From contig OZ243962.1 in assembly GCA_965214625.1 (NCBI GenBank), forward strand, positions 868,001 through 932,000: 64,000 bases of DNA, read 5' to 3'. This document shows, piece after piece, positions 10,006-19,372 of this stretch. The notes below the pieces were generated by a model. The model was not told the DNA's origin and ran no database searches. It worked only from the letters and a program-made list of their open reading frames with translations. How positions within the stretch are numbered: the first letter of the stretch is position 1; every line of letters begins with the position of its first letter. A program made the translations under genes and the position numbers. The DNA comes from G965214625 sp965214625. GTDB lineage: Bacteria > Pseudomonadota > Gammaproteobacteria > Arenicellales > Poriferihabitantaceae.

Positions 10006-11058
10006 TCAGGGAACCATCGGCGGACAGGTCAGCCCGCTTGTCTCCTCGAATCCGAACATCAGGTTCATATTTTGAATCGCCTGACCAGCTGCACCTTTGA
10101 CCAGATTGTCCTCGACAGACAGCACGACCACGCGGGTACCACCTTGCGGGCGGTGGACGGCCAGTCGGCACAGATTACCCCCACGGACACTCCGTGTGTC
10201 CGGATGCGATCCAAAATCCATGACATCCACAAAAGGTTCGTCTGCAAACCGCACGCGATATACCGCCTGCAGTTCTTTATCCGACAGGCCACGCCCAGCG
10301 GCATTCAACCGCGCGTACAGCGTGGCATGGATACCGCGGATAATGGGCAACAAATGCGGCGTAAAAAGCAATTCGACCGGCTCTCTTGACAACGTTTGCA
10401 AGCCCTGCATGATTTCCGGGAGATGTCGGTGTCCAGAAACCGCATAGGCCTTGAATGACTCACTCGCCTCACAAAAAGACGTGGTCAGCAATGCGTTCCG
10501 TCCGGCACCGGAAACCCCCGATTTTGCATCCGCAATCAAACTGTCGGGATCCACCAGACCGGCTTCCACCAGCGGGAGGTAGCCGAGCAGGACGGCGGTC
10601 GGATAGCAGCCTGGATTGGCAACCAACACCGCCTGTTTGATTTCAGCTCGATTGAATTCCGGCAATCCATAGACGGCCTGCTCCACCAGCGTCGGAGCAC
10701 GATGGGGCTGGCCATACCACTGCTCCCAAACCGCCACATCCCGCAGCCTGAAATCTGCAGACAGGTCGATAACCCGCACTCCATCCCTGATCAAGGAGGG
10801 TGCCTGCTGCATGGCAACGCCATTGGGCGTCGCACAGAAAACGACGTCACATTTTGCCAGATGGACCGGGTCTGCCTCGGTAAAGACCAATGCAGACACA
10901 TTGCGTAGTGACGGGAATAATTGATCGACCGCCCTCCCCGCTTCATGACGGGACGTAATCGAAACAACCTCAGCATGGGGATGATGGGCCAGCAGCCTCA
11001 GCAGTTCCACCCCGGTATATCCGGTCCCCCCAATAATCCCAACCTTGATTTTGTTCAT
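10006..11058 (-). CDS. argC: N-acetyl-gamma-glutamyl-phosphate reductase
   Basis: Arginine biosynthesis: NADPH-dependent reduction of N-acetylglutamyl phosphate to the semialdehyde. The N-terminal NADP-binding motif VGIIGGTGYTGVELLRLL and the catalytic cysteine in VANPGCYPTA mark the family; the C-terminal NLMFGFEETSGL is standard. About 350 residues, normal size. I choose the second of two adjacent ATGs (11058) because AGGA sits five bases before it. The frame extends to 11205, but that stretch is unrelated to ArgC. It converges with ttcA; the 269 bases between the two stops contain no gene I can support. Confidence 0.96.
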   Translation of the reverse strand: MNKIKVGIIGGTGYTGVELLRLLAHHPHAEVVSITSRHEAGRAVDQLFPSLRNVSALVFTEADPVHLAKCDVVFCATPNGVAMQQAPSLIRDGVRVIDLSADFRLRDVAVWEQWYGQPHRAPTLVEQAVYGLPEFNRAEIKQAVLVANPGCYPTAVLLGYLPLVEAGLVDPDSLIADAKSGVSGAGRNALLTTSFCEASESFKAYAVSGHRHLPEIMQGLQTLSREPVELLFTPHLLPIIRGIHATLYARLNAAGRGLSDKELQAVYRVRFADEPFVDVMDFGSHPDTRSVRGGNLCRLAVHRPQGGTRVVVLSVEDNLVKGAAGQAIQNMNLMFGFEETSGLTCPPMVP

Positions 11059-11229
11059 CATGTTCCTAAAATAAAAGCCGACCGGCGACAGCGACGCATC
11101 ATCGAGTATTGATTTATAATTTGATTCTTTCGCAACGGCATCCACAACACCAACTCGAATTGCATCGCTATTATCAGACAATCGTTCGACAATTCCAAAT
11201 CCCAATCATCCACTCATCCGGCGTAAAGC

Positions 11230-12702
11230 GTGCGAAAACAGTCCCTATTGCACAATTATCTTGATCTGCTTTACTTTTACGATCAGGACAAGGGGGTGGA
11301 TGAGCAATCCTTGGCCAGGCGGGACCGACAGATCGGACTCGCCCTTTCGAACCGGGAACGGACCCAATTTCAACGTATCACTCACTGGCTGAACACCCGG
11401 CGACAGGATCCATCCCGGGTCGAGCGGGCCAACTGGGAACGATTAATTGGAATCACCCGACTTTTCCTGATCCTCCTTGGTCTTTGCTGCGGATTTGGGC
11501 TGACTCAAGCCGTGTTATTTTATGATGGCAATCAACCGGTTAATGTCCTTAGGGCGTTTCTTGTCCTGATCGGACCCCAATGCATCATGTTGGCTGTCTG
11601 GGGTATCACCACCATCCCCTCGCCGTTGAGAGAAAGGATCGGGACGATGTTCCTCATATTCAATCCGGGTTATTTGCTTTTGTCCGCACTGCAACAGGCA
11701 AAAACATTTCAGACTGACCCGGGTTCGACAGAGGCATTGAGAAATGGGATCGGGTCAGCGATCTGGTTTCAACTGGTCATCGCCCTGTCACAGCGTTTTG
11801 CCTTGTTTTTCAACTTCGGCATTCTGTGTTGCCTGTTCTTCCTTGCGTTCTCCTCTGATCTGGCTTTTGGATGGAACACCACCTTGAGTTTTACCGCAGC
11901 ACAGCTTCATCTGTTCACTGACTGGATCAGTCTGCCCTGGCGGTTTGTGTTTTCCGCCGCTGTTCCAAGTCTTGAACTGATCGAAGTCAGTCGTTACTAC
12001 CGTCTTGACGATCTGCTCTCTTCGACCCCGCACCCCAACTTGCACCAGACCGAGGCACAATTCGCCTATCAGTTGGGACAATGGTGGCTTTTCCTGTTTG
12101 CCGCTGTCGTGGTCTACGGACTCCTTCCGCGGATGATCACCACTGTCTGGTCCAGCTGGATACTCAGACAACATCTGTACCACGAAATGCTCAATCACCC
12201 GACAACGGAACGGATTGTTCAACGGATGACCTTTCCGTTTGTCACCACGCAGACACCAACCTCCGAAAAGAGGCAGTCCCATCATCCCTATTCGCACTCG
12301 ATTCTCAAAAAAAGCATTCTCCTGAGTGCCGCCTATCCGGTCATTCTGTGGTCACAAGCCGATATAGCCGAGCAGCAATTGCAGCAATTGGATATTTCGA
12401 CAACCGGTTTTTATGTCGTCGGTGGGACATCCACCGCGGTTGATGATCTTAAAATGGCAAAAGCAATCGGGTCGGCCTCCCCCCAAGGTGTTGTGATCGT
12501 GGTCAAGGGATGGGAAGCACCCTTGCTTGAATTCCGGGACTTCACTCAGCATTTGCGAAACGCGTTACCACACGGCAGTCCGATCGTTGTCCTGCTCACA
12601 CCCTTGCCCGGGGAAAGGGTGCCCACAATTGACATGAACAGCTGGGAAACCCTGTTATCGCAAAATGATGATGATGCCCTGTACGTAGAACCGATCAGAT
12701 GA
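11230..12702 (+). CDS. DUF2868 domain membrane protein
   Basis: 490 residues with a GTG start and several hydrophobic segments: about 78-100 (LFLILLGLCCGFGLTQAVLF), then around 115-130, 140-160, 180-205 and 285-300. It matches DUF2868, a family of inner-membrane proteins nearly always encoded beside a DUF3482 GTPase. The C-terminal 130 residues look like a soluble alpha/beta domain. Its stop overlaps the start of the GTPase gene (ATGA), so the two are coupled. The biochemical role is unknown. The GTG start has only a weak ribosome site; the nearest internal ATG is far into the protein, so the upstream start stands. Confidence 0.85.
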   Translation: MRKQSLLHNYLDLLYFYDQDKGVDEQSLARRDRQIGLALSNRERTQFQRITHWLNTRRQDPSRVERANWERLIGITRLFLILLGLCCGFGLTQAVLFYDGNQPVNVLRAFLVLIGPQCIMLAVWGITTIPSPLRERIGTMFLIFNPGYLLLSALQQAKTFQTDPGSTEALRNGIGSAIWFQLVIALSQRFALFFNFGILCCLFFLAFSSDLAFGWNTTLSFTAAQLHLFTDWISLPWRFVFSAAVPSLELIEVSRYYRLDDLLSSTPHPNLHQTEAQFAYQLGQWWLFLFAAVVVYGLLPRMITTVWSSWILRQHLYHEMLNHPTTERIVQRMTFPFVTTQTPTSEKRQSHHPYSHSILKKSILLSAAYPVILWSQADIAEQQLQQLDISTTGFYVVGGTSTAVDDLKMAKAIGSASPQGVVIVVKGWEAPLLEFRDFTQHLRNALPHGSPIVVLLTPLPGERVPTIDMNSWETLLSQNDDDALYVEPIR

Positions 12703-14129
12703 CTCCACAGACACCGGTTCCCTGTTTCGCCGTCGTCGGCCATCCCAATAAAGGCAAAAGCAGCCTGGTCTCCACCTTGTCCCAGGATGAAAGTGTTGTC
12801 GTTTCACCTTTATCGGGAACCACTTCCCGTAATATGACCTATCCGATGCAGATTGACGGCACCACCCTTTATCAGCTGATTGATACACCGGGATTTCAAC
12901 GGCCCAGAGCCGCCATTGCATGGATGCAGAAAAAAAACCAATCGATCATTGACCGATCGGATACGGTCCGCGAGTTTATCCGGCAGCATCACAAATCAGA
13001 CACCTTTCTCGCGGAATGCGAATTACTGAAACCCATTATGGCCGGTGCCGGCATTTTGTATGTTGTCGACGGATCCAGACCCTATGGCGCGGAATATAAT
13101 GCGGAAATGGAGATCTTGCGATGGACGGGACAACCGAGCATGGCATTGATCAATCAAACTGCCCGCGGCAGTTATATTGAGGAATGGAGGCAAACACTTG
13201 CCCAGTACTTTCGGATTGTCCGGATATTCAATACCCATACAGCCGATTTTGAAAAACAAATTCAACTGCTCTCCGGCTTTGCAGAACTCAATGAAAACTG
13301 GCGTGATGCACTCATTCGCGCCGTGGAAGTCCTGAAAGCGCAACGCCTTTCCAAACGACGTGCCGTTGCCGCGCTATTGGCTGACATGATCAGCAAAATG
13401 CTGACGTTGAGCATCGGAAAAGAAATCCCTGATTCCTTTTCCGCAGACGAAAGCGAAACAACCAAGCATGCCTTGCTAGCCGCACTCAGGACGATCGAAC
13501 AGCAATGTCGTCGTTCGGTCGAAAGTTTATATCACTATCACTCGCTCGGGCGCGAGGAAAGGATGCTTTCACTGGTGGATGATGATTTGTTCTCAGCCTC
13601 AAGCTGGGAACTGTTCGGCCTGTCGAATGATCAGGCTCTCGCGGCAGGGGCGGTCGGCGGTGCCGCCACCGGCAGTATTGTCGACATGGCATTCGGGGGA
13701 GCCTCACTGTTATTCGGAGCCGGTGTCGGTGCCGTGACAGGGGGTGTCATGGCCCGCCTGGGGAATCAGACACTGGCCAAAAGCAAAATCAGGGGACAAC
13801 ACCTGGGGCGCAGGAAACTGGTGGTCGGTCCGATAAAAAACATCAGCTTTCCTTACGTCGTACTTGGCCGGGCACTGGTTCACCACTTTATGGTGGAAAG
13901 ACGTACCCATGCACAAAGATCAACCATGCAGATCACGCAACCCAGCCGGGCAGTTGAGATAATTTTTGATGAAGACCGGAAGGACTTCGCCCGACTCTTC
14001 GCGAACATACGCCGTATTCCCTTCAATAAAGGTCAATCACACGCCCGGCTGTCTGATAAAATCCATTGCAAATTGCAAGACGATGTGTTGGCTGAAAGAC
14101 TGAAGACACTGATCAACGGAAAAGGTTGA
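12699..14129 (+). CDS. Era-like GTPase with DUF3482 domain
   Basis: 476 residues. An N-terminal TRAFAC-type G domain has P-loop GHPNKGKSS (14-22), switch-region Thr in SGTTSRN and G3 motif DTPG. The G4 position reads NQTA instead of NKxD, so guanine specificity may be altered. The C-terminal DUF3482 region includes a glycine-zipper segment (about 315-350: AAGAVGGAATGS, then FGGASLLFGAGVGAVTGG) that could insert into or dimerise at a membrane. Coupled by a four-base overlap to the DUF2868 gene. This pair is conserved in gammaproteobacteria but has no assigned function; membrane stress or remodelling is a guess. Confidence 0.88.
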   Translation: MTPQTPVPCFAVVGHPNKGKSSLVSTLSQDESVVVSPLSGTTSRNMTYPMQIDGTTLYQLIDTPGFQRPRAAIAWMQKKNQSIIDRSDTVREFIRQHHKSDTFLAECELLKPIMAGAGILYVVDGSRPYGAEYNAEMEILRWTGQPSMALINQTARGSYIEEWRQTLAQYFRIVRIFNTHTADFEKQIQLLSGFAELNENWRDALIRAVEVLKAQRLSKRRAVAALLADMISKMLTLSIGKEIPDSFSADESETTKHALLAALRTIEQQCRRSVESLYHYHSLGREERMLSLVDDDLFSASSWELFGLSNDQALAAGAVGGAATGSIVDMAFGGASLLFGAGVGAVTGGVMARLGNQTLAKSKIRGQHLGRRKLVVGPIKNISFPYVVLGRALVHHFMVERRTHAQRSTMQITQPSRAVEIIFDEDRKDFARLFANIRRIPFNKGQSHARLSDKIHCKLQDDVLAERLKTLINGKG

Positions 14130-14331
14130 TCGATAGCGGTTCAGGGTGTTTTTGTTACGCGCTTCGCGATCGACTGGTCTAATAGTCAGCCTGTCGACTG
14201 TAGAGGGTATCCTGCCAACCCCGGCTATCCTTTCTCGACTTTTTCGTGCCCCAGTCTGCCCGCCCCCGCCTTCTGTCTCATTCGATTGACCACTCTGGCG
14301 GAACAACTGGTTTGATTTCCTCCGCGGTCAC

Positions 14332-14718
14332 TCACAATCTTTTCACGGTCAGCTGCCTATCGCCCCGACGCGCATTCCCAAGGAGTCCGACAATCCGGCA
14401 CTTGGCATCTAATGCATCTGCACAGATCGGCTCCTGACTGGCTATTCGAGCCTCATCATTGGTAGCTCCCTGGCAACTCCACGATGAGTCGATAACGTCA
14501 TAGTTCCACCGGTTTCCAATTTGAGCCCCAATAGTGGACCACGACTTCATCCGACTTCCTAAGGTGTAGAATTCATTCATCACCTTTGAGATCGAACTCA
14601 CCACCGCTCGGCATGAATTTCGTGTATCGGCATCTTGGGCTGGATTTGGAAAGCAGGACTCGACTGATTTGACGTAATGCTCCTCGATGGCAGCGACGAC
14701 AGCACAAAACTCCTTCAC
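14332..14718 (-). CDS. Possible small cysteine-containing secreted protein, start lost or unclear
   Basis: Not recognised. The minus-strand frame is open from 14826 to a stop at 14332. Upstream of the GTG at 14718 it encodes a signal-peptide-like stretch (YGISLSAAIFCQNSRAYA, with a plausible cut after AYA), then about 140 residues with six cysteines. But between the stop codon at 14827-14829 and the signal-like segment there is no ATG, GTG, TTG or CTG, so the natural start is missing or moved by an indel. Either a decayed secreted protein or chance. The GTG at 14718 is only the first formal start codon and would give a cytoplasmic product. Confidence 0.3.
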   Translation of the reverse strand: MKEFCAVVAAIEEHYVKSVESCFPNPAQDADTRNSCRAVVSSISKVMNEFYTLGSRMKSWSTIGAQIGNRWNYDVIDSSWSCQGATNDEARIASQEPICADALDAKCRIVGLLGNARRGDRQLTVKRL

Positions 14719-14826
14719 TATTCCTGCGATCGAGACTTCCGGGACTTCGGCATATGCACGAGAGTTCTGACAAAAAATGGCAGCGGATAGAGAAATACCG
14801 TAAAAGTGGCTTTGGTGTTTGTTCGG

Positions 14827-15149
14827 TTATTTTATGCTGTCCTGTTCGTTAAATGGCATTGGTTGTTGAAGTCGGGCCATCCGCTATTTCTTTAATTACT
14901 TCGTTCATGCTTTGACTCCATAGACGTATTTTTCTGTTCAATGGTCTGGATTTCTCTTTACCGGTTCGTCCATCCCAGATCGATAATGGACGCTGTCAAG
15001 TACGGAATCTGTTCGAGAAGCCATGCCCGTCACTGGCTATCCCGCTTTAGCCTGCTGTCTCCCGAAACCTTCCAATTCGGCAACTGCCTGACAGCACTGG
15101 CTTCATCGCCCGCTGACAGCCTCCACAAGGGGAACAGGATTTCATTGAA
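14827..15149. other. Stretch without a supported gene
   Basis: Nothing convincing. A minus-strand ATG at 14908 follows a good GGAG, but its frame ends after 19 codons. No terminator, repeat or RNA was recognised. Confidence 0.3.
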
Positions 15150-15899
15150 TCAACCACGGCCGACAAAAGGCATTTCATTGGCCATCACGGTCATAAACAG
15201 GACATTTTCCGTCAGCGGGAGACTGGCCATGTAGACCACTGCCCGGGCGACACTGTCGACATTCATGGTGGACTCGGCGGCAGTGGAGCCATCTGCCTGG
15301 AGAACGCCCCTGGCCATCGCCCGGGTCATTGGGGTCGCAGCGTTGCCGATATCGATCTGGCCGCAGGCAATATTGTGGGCCCGGCCGTCCAGAGCTGTCG
15401 ATTTCGTCAATCCGGTAATGGCATGTTTGGTGGTCGTGTAGGGGGCCGAGAATGGTCGCGGCACCTGGGCTGAAATGGAACCATTGTTGATAATCCGTCC
15501 ACCCTCCGGGGCCTGGTCTTTCATCATGCGTAGCGCACACTGGGTACACAGAAAAGTCCCTGTCAGATTCACATCAACCACAGCTCGCCATTCCTCGACA
15601 GACAGTTCTTCCATCGGGACACCACGGGCACTTTGACCCGCATTATTGAACAGCAAATCCAGCCTGCCAAACATAGTCCGTGTGCTGTCGAAGATGCGTT
15701 CCACATCAATGGGAGATGAGATATCTCCAGTGGCAATCAGCAGCTGCTTTTCGGGCAATGCGGTCAACTCGGCAGTCTCTTCAAGAGGCGCCCGACGCCG
15801 TCCATTAACAACCAGTCGATACCCTTCGCGGGCCAGCGCAATCGAGACCGCACGTCCCACACCACTGCCTGCACCAGTAATCAGTGCGACTTTTTCCAT
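15150..15899 (-). CDS. Short-chain dehydrogenase/reductase (SDR)
   Basis: A classical NAD(P)-dependent SDR of 249 residues, Rossmann fold. Cofactor motif TGAGSGVGRA near residue 8, NNAG at the end of beta-4, and a catalytic Ser followed by YTTTK (Tyr and Lys at the right spacing; Ser lies in NNGSISAQ). Arg-Arg after beta-2 (NGRRRAP) suggests NADPH. Start ATG 15899 has AGAGG seven bases upstream. Substrate cannot be told; the neighbours give no pathway. Confidence 0.88.
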   Translation of the reverse strand: MEKVALITGAGSGVGRAVSIALAREGYRLVVNGRRRAPLEETAELTALPEKQLLIATGDISSPIDVERIFDSTRTMFGRLDLLFNNAGQSARGVPMEELSVEEWRAVVDVNLTGTFLCTQCALRMMKDQAPEGGRIINNGSISAQVPRPFSAPYTTTKHAITGLTKSTALDGRAHNIACGQIDIGNAATPMTRAMARGVLQADGSTAAESTMNVDSVARAVVYMASLPLTENVLFMTVMANEMPFVGRG

Positions 15900-15999
15900 C
15901 AAACTGCCTCTTCTTGATCAGGTTGATGAGATTATAATCCAATTGATGGGTGAGGCCAGCATCAGGTCCTTGGTGAAGACTTTACCATCTGAATGCTTC

Positions 16000-16171
16000 G
16001 GGCTGTGAATGTGGATGTCGATGACAGCCATACCGTCATTCCACGATTTGATGATTGCGGGATTGATACATTTGCTGTCCGACAGTGTTGATTCCAACCA
16101 GCATGACCGTGCAAGAGCGGCCTCTCATCGGCTTTTGGGGCAAGACGATATTCAGCCTTGTTTGTCGCCAT
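16000..16171 (-). pseudogene. Decayed ParE-type toxin
   Basis: The ATG at 16171 overlaps the end of the ParD gene by 20 bases, the usual parDE layout, and the first residues (MATNKAEYRLAPKADE) match a ParE N-terminus. The frame then jumps: the family motif GRSC and a stretch resembling the ParE core (VGINTVGQQMY) lie in a second frame that ends at a stop, and a C-terminal-like piece (GMAVIDIHIH) in a third. Most of the middle, about 40-50 residues, is missing. So one internal deletion plus at least two frame changes. Toxin activity is not expected. Confidence 0.6.
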
Positions 16172-16439
16172 GCTTAGCAAGCATTTCTTGTTTGAAAAAA
16201 TCGCCATCGAATGGCTGAGGCTCCCCGCTTTCCTCGCCCTTGATGAGCGCGGTGCGGATCGTGTCAATTTCCACTTTGCTGGCCTGATCTCGGCGGATCA
16301 AATCGCGGATATATTCGCTGTCGTTTGTGAACTGACCCACCCTAATCTGGGCTTTGATCCAGTTGTCTTGCTGATCGGTTACGGTGATCGTCTTGCGTGT
16401 GGTACTAAACGGTTTCCAAGGGGAATGTAAAAAATTCAT
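16152..16439 (-). CDS. ParD-family antitoxin (type II toxin-antitoxin)
   Basis: About 95 residues. The N-terminal ribbon-helix-helix region TITVTDQQDNWIKAQI and the family signature FTNDSEYIRDLIRRDQ are clear; the C-terminal toxin-binding part ends PFDGDFFKQEMLAKHG. In the family it neutralises ParE, a gyrase-directed toxin, and represses its own operon. The start is uncertain: ATG 16439 lacks a ribosome site; ATGs at 16457 and 16460 are alternatives, and an AAGGAGG occurs at about 16483-16489, too far upstream for either. The partner toxin next door is broken, leaving this an orphan antitoxin. Confidence 0.8.
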   Translation of the reverse strand: MNFLHSPWKPFSTTRKTITVTDQQDNWIKAQIRVGQFTNDSEYIRDLIRRDQASKVEIDTIRTALIKGEESGEPQPFDGDFFKQEMLAKHGDKQG

Positions 16440-16499
16440 ATTATTGATGCAATACATCATACACCGCTTTTTGACAACCTCCTTCTTTTTTTCTTCCAT

Positions 16500-17109
16500 C
16501 AGGCCCGGTTATGTCAGCGCAAAGCAGTAATAATGGTATGGTCCATGCCTTCTTTTTGATGAATACATTAATCAACAGGAGGCTGGATAACCAACGATGA
16601 GCCATTTTAACCCCAACCAACTCCGCCTGATTCAGTACAGCATCTGCCGACAAAAGACCGGTGGCTTTGTGGACGAGTTCTTCAGATCATCGTGATCGAG
16701 GAGACGCGAGTTCGATTCATCTATGTCAGTCTGCTTCATGGAGTTCAGTCTCATCGTGCTTCGTACCTCCGCCAGGTTGGAGGCGGACCATGCCATTCGT
16801 TTCACTATTGCATCAGTTTCCAACTGGAATCAATGAAAACCCATCGTCTTGGCGTTCGTATTTTCGCCCACACCCCCTTGATCGTGACACGGAATATGGA
16901 CCGGATCAGACGTCCCAGCATGCTCATTCACTAGATACGGGCAACTGGTCTGACTCTCGATAGTTTTCCAGCCATCGAATACCCTACTATTATCACAAAA
17001 TCTGACCCTCGGGTAATTTACCGTTGACAATGAGGTAAAATCAAATAACCGAAAAACGGTATCCGGACCATGGATGCCTCACCCTTTCGGGATTGGCCTT
17101 TTTTATTGA
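16500..17109. other. Non-coding or decayed stretch upstream of yggS
   Basis: No gene supported. Short open frames on both strands around 16600-16900 carry no recognisable domain; the minus-strand stretch at 16590-16690 reads protein-like in pieces (EELVHKATGLLSADAVLNQ) but is interrupted. AT-rich sequence at 16980-17040 may hold the yggS promoter. Confidence 0.3.
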
Positions 17110-17832
17110 ATGCTGATACGTATGACCGAAACGCTCGATTTGCAGAACAGGTATCTCCAGACCCTCGATAAAATCCGCGGATGGGAAACCCGATATGGAC
17201 GGACACCGCACTCCGTTCGTCTTATTGCGGTCAGCAAGCGACACGCCACCGACAAGATACTGGAAATCGCCAAAGCCGGGCAGTCCCATTTTGCAGAAAA
17301 TTTCCTGCAGGAAGGCATCGAAAAAATAGCCCGACTGACTCCGATTTTGTCCCAGATAAAAAAACCGATCGAGTGGCATTTTATCGGACATATTCAAAGC
17401 CGCAAGAGCAAGCTCATTGCACAGCACTTCGACTGGGTACATACCATTGACCGTATTGAAGTCGCCGAAAAACTGAACCAGCACCGCAAGGACCGTCCGC
17501 CATTGAAGGTATTGATCCAGGTTAATCTGCAACACGAGGCACACAAATCCGGCGTTTCCAGGGAGCAGGTCAATACGCTGGCCCTGCAGATCAGGCCGCT
17601 TAGCCAGCTCAAGTTATGCGGCCTAATGATTCTCCCCAGGCCAGAAAACAAATTTGACAGACAGCGGGCCGTGTTCAAAGAATGCCGGGAGTTACTGCAA
17701 CAACTCAATCAACAGGGTTTCGAACTGGATCAATTATCCATGGGCATGACCAATGACATGGAAGCAGCCATTGCAGAAGGATCTACACAAGTGCGTATCG
17801 GCACCGCCATCTTCGGCCAAAGAGACCGCTAG
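17110..17832 (+). CDS. yggS: YggS family pyridoxal-phosphate homeostasis protein
   Basis: PLP-binding protein (PLPBP/YggS), single alanine-racemase-like barrel domain without racemase activity, known to affect PLP and amino/keto acid balance. The PLP lysine is in RLIAVSKRH; FAENFLQEG, WHFIGHIQSRK and GLMILP are family signatures, and STQVRIGTAIFGQR closes the phosphate site. 240 residues, normal. Start is ATG 17110 or 17122 (MTETLD); neither has a clear ribosome site. It heads the common gammaproteobacterial order yggS-proC-yggT. Confidence 0.94.
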   Translation: MLIRMTETLDLQNRYLQTLDKIRGWETRYGRTPHSVRLIAVSKRHATDKILEIAKAGQSHFAENFLQEGIEKIARLTPILSQIKKPIEWHFIGHIQSRKSKLIAQHFDWVHTIDRIEVAEKLNQHRKDRPPLKVLIQVNLQHEAHKSGVSREQVNTLALQIRPLSQLKLCGLMILPRPENKFDRQRAVFKECRELLQQLNQQGFELDQLSMGMTNDMEAAIAEGSTQVRIGTAIFGQRDR

Positions 17833-17920
17833 ACGGCAGGCAGATCACCCACTGGAATTGGCCTGCCTCCAAAGTCAGCATGATCAGGCGTTTGGTTCCC
17901 CCGGTTTCATTTTCATCACC

Positions 17921-18763
17921 ATGACATCCATTATTATGAATTCGACGACAGTAGCATTTATTGGCGGTGGCAACATGGCCTCAAGCATCATTGGCGGACT
18001 GATCAGCGCCGGTTGGGAAAAAGACCGGATCCGGGTCTCAGACCCGGATCCGGATCAACGCCACAAAATCAAGGCCCGCTTCGATGTCGATTGTTTTGAA
18101 AATAACCGGGAATGTATCGACAATGCCGATATCGTGGTCTTTGCGACCAAACCCCAAACACTCCGGCGGGCGGTGGAATCGGTTAATACCGAACTGGTCA
18201 ATACGCATCCTTTGCTGATTTCGATTGCCGCGGGGATACAGTGCCGCGACATGGTTCAATGGCTGGGCGCCACTTTGCCTTTGGTCAGGGTCATGCCCAA
18301 CACGCCGGCGCTGATCAACCAGGGGGTCTCCGGTGTTTACGCTACGGCTTCGTGTACCGACGATCACAAACAGTCAGTCGAGCAGATTATGCAGGCAGTC
18401 GGAGAAGTCGTCTGGGTAAAGCAAGAACGGGATATCGATACCGTCACGGCAATATCCGGCAGCGGTCCTGCCTATTTTTACAAACTCATGGAAGTCATGA
18501 TCGAAGTCGCCACTACTGAAGGGCTCAGTGAACAGGCCGCTCGCACTTTAGTACTGGAAACGGCCAAGGGCGCTGCTATAATGGCAGCGGGTGTGGCTAC
18601 CCCTCCCGTTGAATTAAGAAAACATGTCACCTCGCCGGGCGGGACAACCGAGGCCGCTTTGTCGACCATGGAATCGTTGGAAATCGACAAGATATTGTCC
18701 GCCGGAATGATTGCTGCGATCGACCGTTCCAAAGCCCTGGCCAAAACTCTGCGAGAACTGTGA
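17921..18763 (+). CDS. proC: Pyrroline-5-carboxylate reductase
   Basis: Last step of proline synthesis, NAD(P)H-dependent. Rossmann motif AFIGGGNMASSIIGGL at the N-terminus, the VRVMPNTPALI block, and the signature starting SGSGPAYFYKLMEVM and ending in the TSPGGTTEAAL region are all present. Start at ATG 17921 (MTSII) or 17936 (MNSTT); the second aligns better with ProC of other bacteria. The open frame continues upstream into yggS but is not coding there. Its stop overlaps the yggT start (TGATG). Confidence 0.95.
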   Translation: MTSIIMNSTTVAFIGGGNMASSIIGGLISAGWEKDRIRVSDPDPDQRHKIKARFDVDCFENNRECIDNADIVVFATKPQTLRRAVESVNTELVNTHPLLISIAAGIQCRDMVQWLGATLPLVRVMPNTPALINQGVSGVYATASCTDDHKQSVEQIMQAVGEVVWVKQERDIDTVTAISGSGPAYFYKLMEVMIEVATTEGLSEQAARTLVLETAKGAAIMAAGVATPPVELRKHVTSPGGTTEAALSTMESLEIDKILSAGMIAAIDRSKALAKTLREL

Positions 18764-19335
18764 TGCCGTATGTACAAAACGCCCTGACGTTTACGATCGA
18801 GACCATCGGAGGACTCTATCTGATCGTTGTCATTCTGCGCTTTTTGTTTCAACTGTTAAGCGTCGAATTCCGCAATCCCTTGTCACAGGTCATCTTTGCC
18901 CTGACCCACCCACCGCTGACCGTTTTAAGACGCTTCCTTCCCGGTTTGTATGGGATTGATCTGGCGACGATCGCCCTAGTCCTGTTGGTCGCAACACTCA
19001 AAAATTCATTGCTGTTACTGGTTTCCGGATATGCCATCAACCTAGTCGGTGCACTGGTACTGGGTGTTGGTGAGAGTCTCAATACGGCAATCTGGATATT
19101 ACTGATCGCCATTATTGTCAGGGCAGTGCTCAGTTGGTTTGCATCATCAGGTCACCACCCTGTTGTCCGCATACTGGTGGATTTGAGTGAACCGGTCTTG
19201 CAACCCTTCAGGCGGATATTACCTGGGTTCCAAGGCATTGACCTGTCGCCGATTCTGGCACTGCTTGCCCTGAACCTGATCCAGAAACTGGTAGTCTCTC
19301 CCATTACCGACGCAGGCCTGTTGATACTCCAGTGA
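18763..19335 (+). CDS. yggT: YggT family membrane protein
   Basis: 190 residues with two copies of the YGGT domain, each a pair of hydrophobic helices with a conserved proline/arginine stretch (LTHPPLTVLRRFLPG in the first, LSEPVLQPFRRILPG in the second). Integral inner-membrane protein; the family has been linked to osmotic shock tolerance and, in plastids and some bacteria, to membrane-complex assembly. Function here not established. Starts at the ATG overlapping the proC stop. Confidence 0.9.
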   Translation: MPYVQNALTFTIETIGGLYLIVVILRFLFQLLSVEFRNPLSQVIFALTHPPLTVLRRFLPGLYGIDLATIALVLLVATLKNSLLLLVSGYAINLVGALVLGVGESLNTAIWILLIAIIVRAVLSWFASSGHHPVVRILVDLSEPVLQPFRRILPGFQGIDLSPILALLALNLIQKLVVSPITDAGLLILQ

Positions 19336-19372
19336 ACACCCTGAGCATCGACGAACCGTCACAATCAGGTTG

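Noticed and set aside
15918..16000. Continuation of the ParE remnant to the stop at 15918
   Set aside because: The frame stays open, but the residues after the IHIH segment no longer resemble ParE.
16592..16690. Short plus-strand peptide gene starting at about 16597 after AGGAGG
   Set aside because: The ribosome site is about 14 bases from the ATG, and the 32-codon product has no recognisable features.
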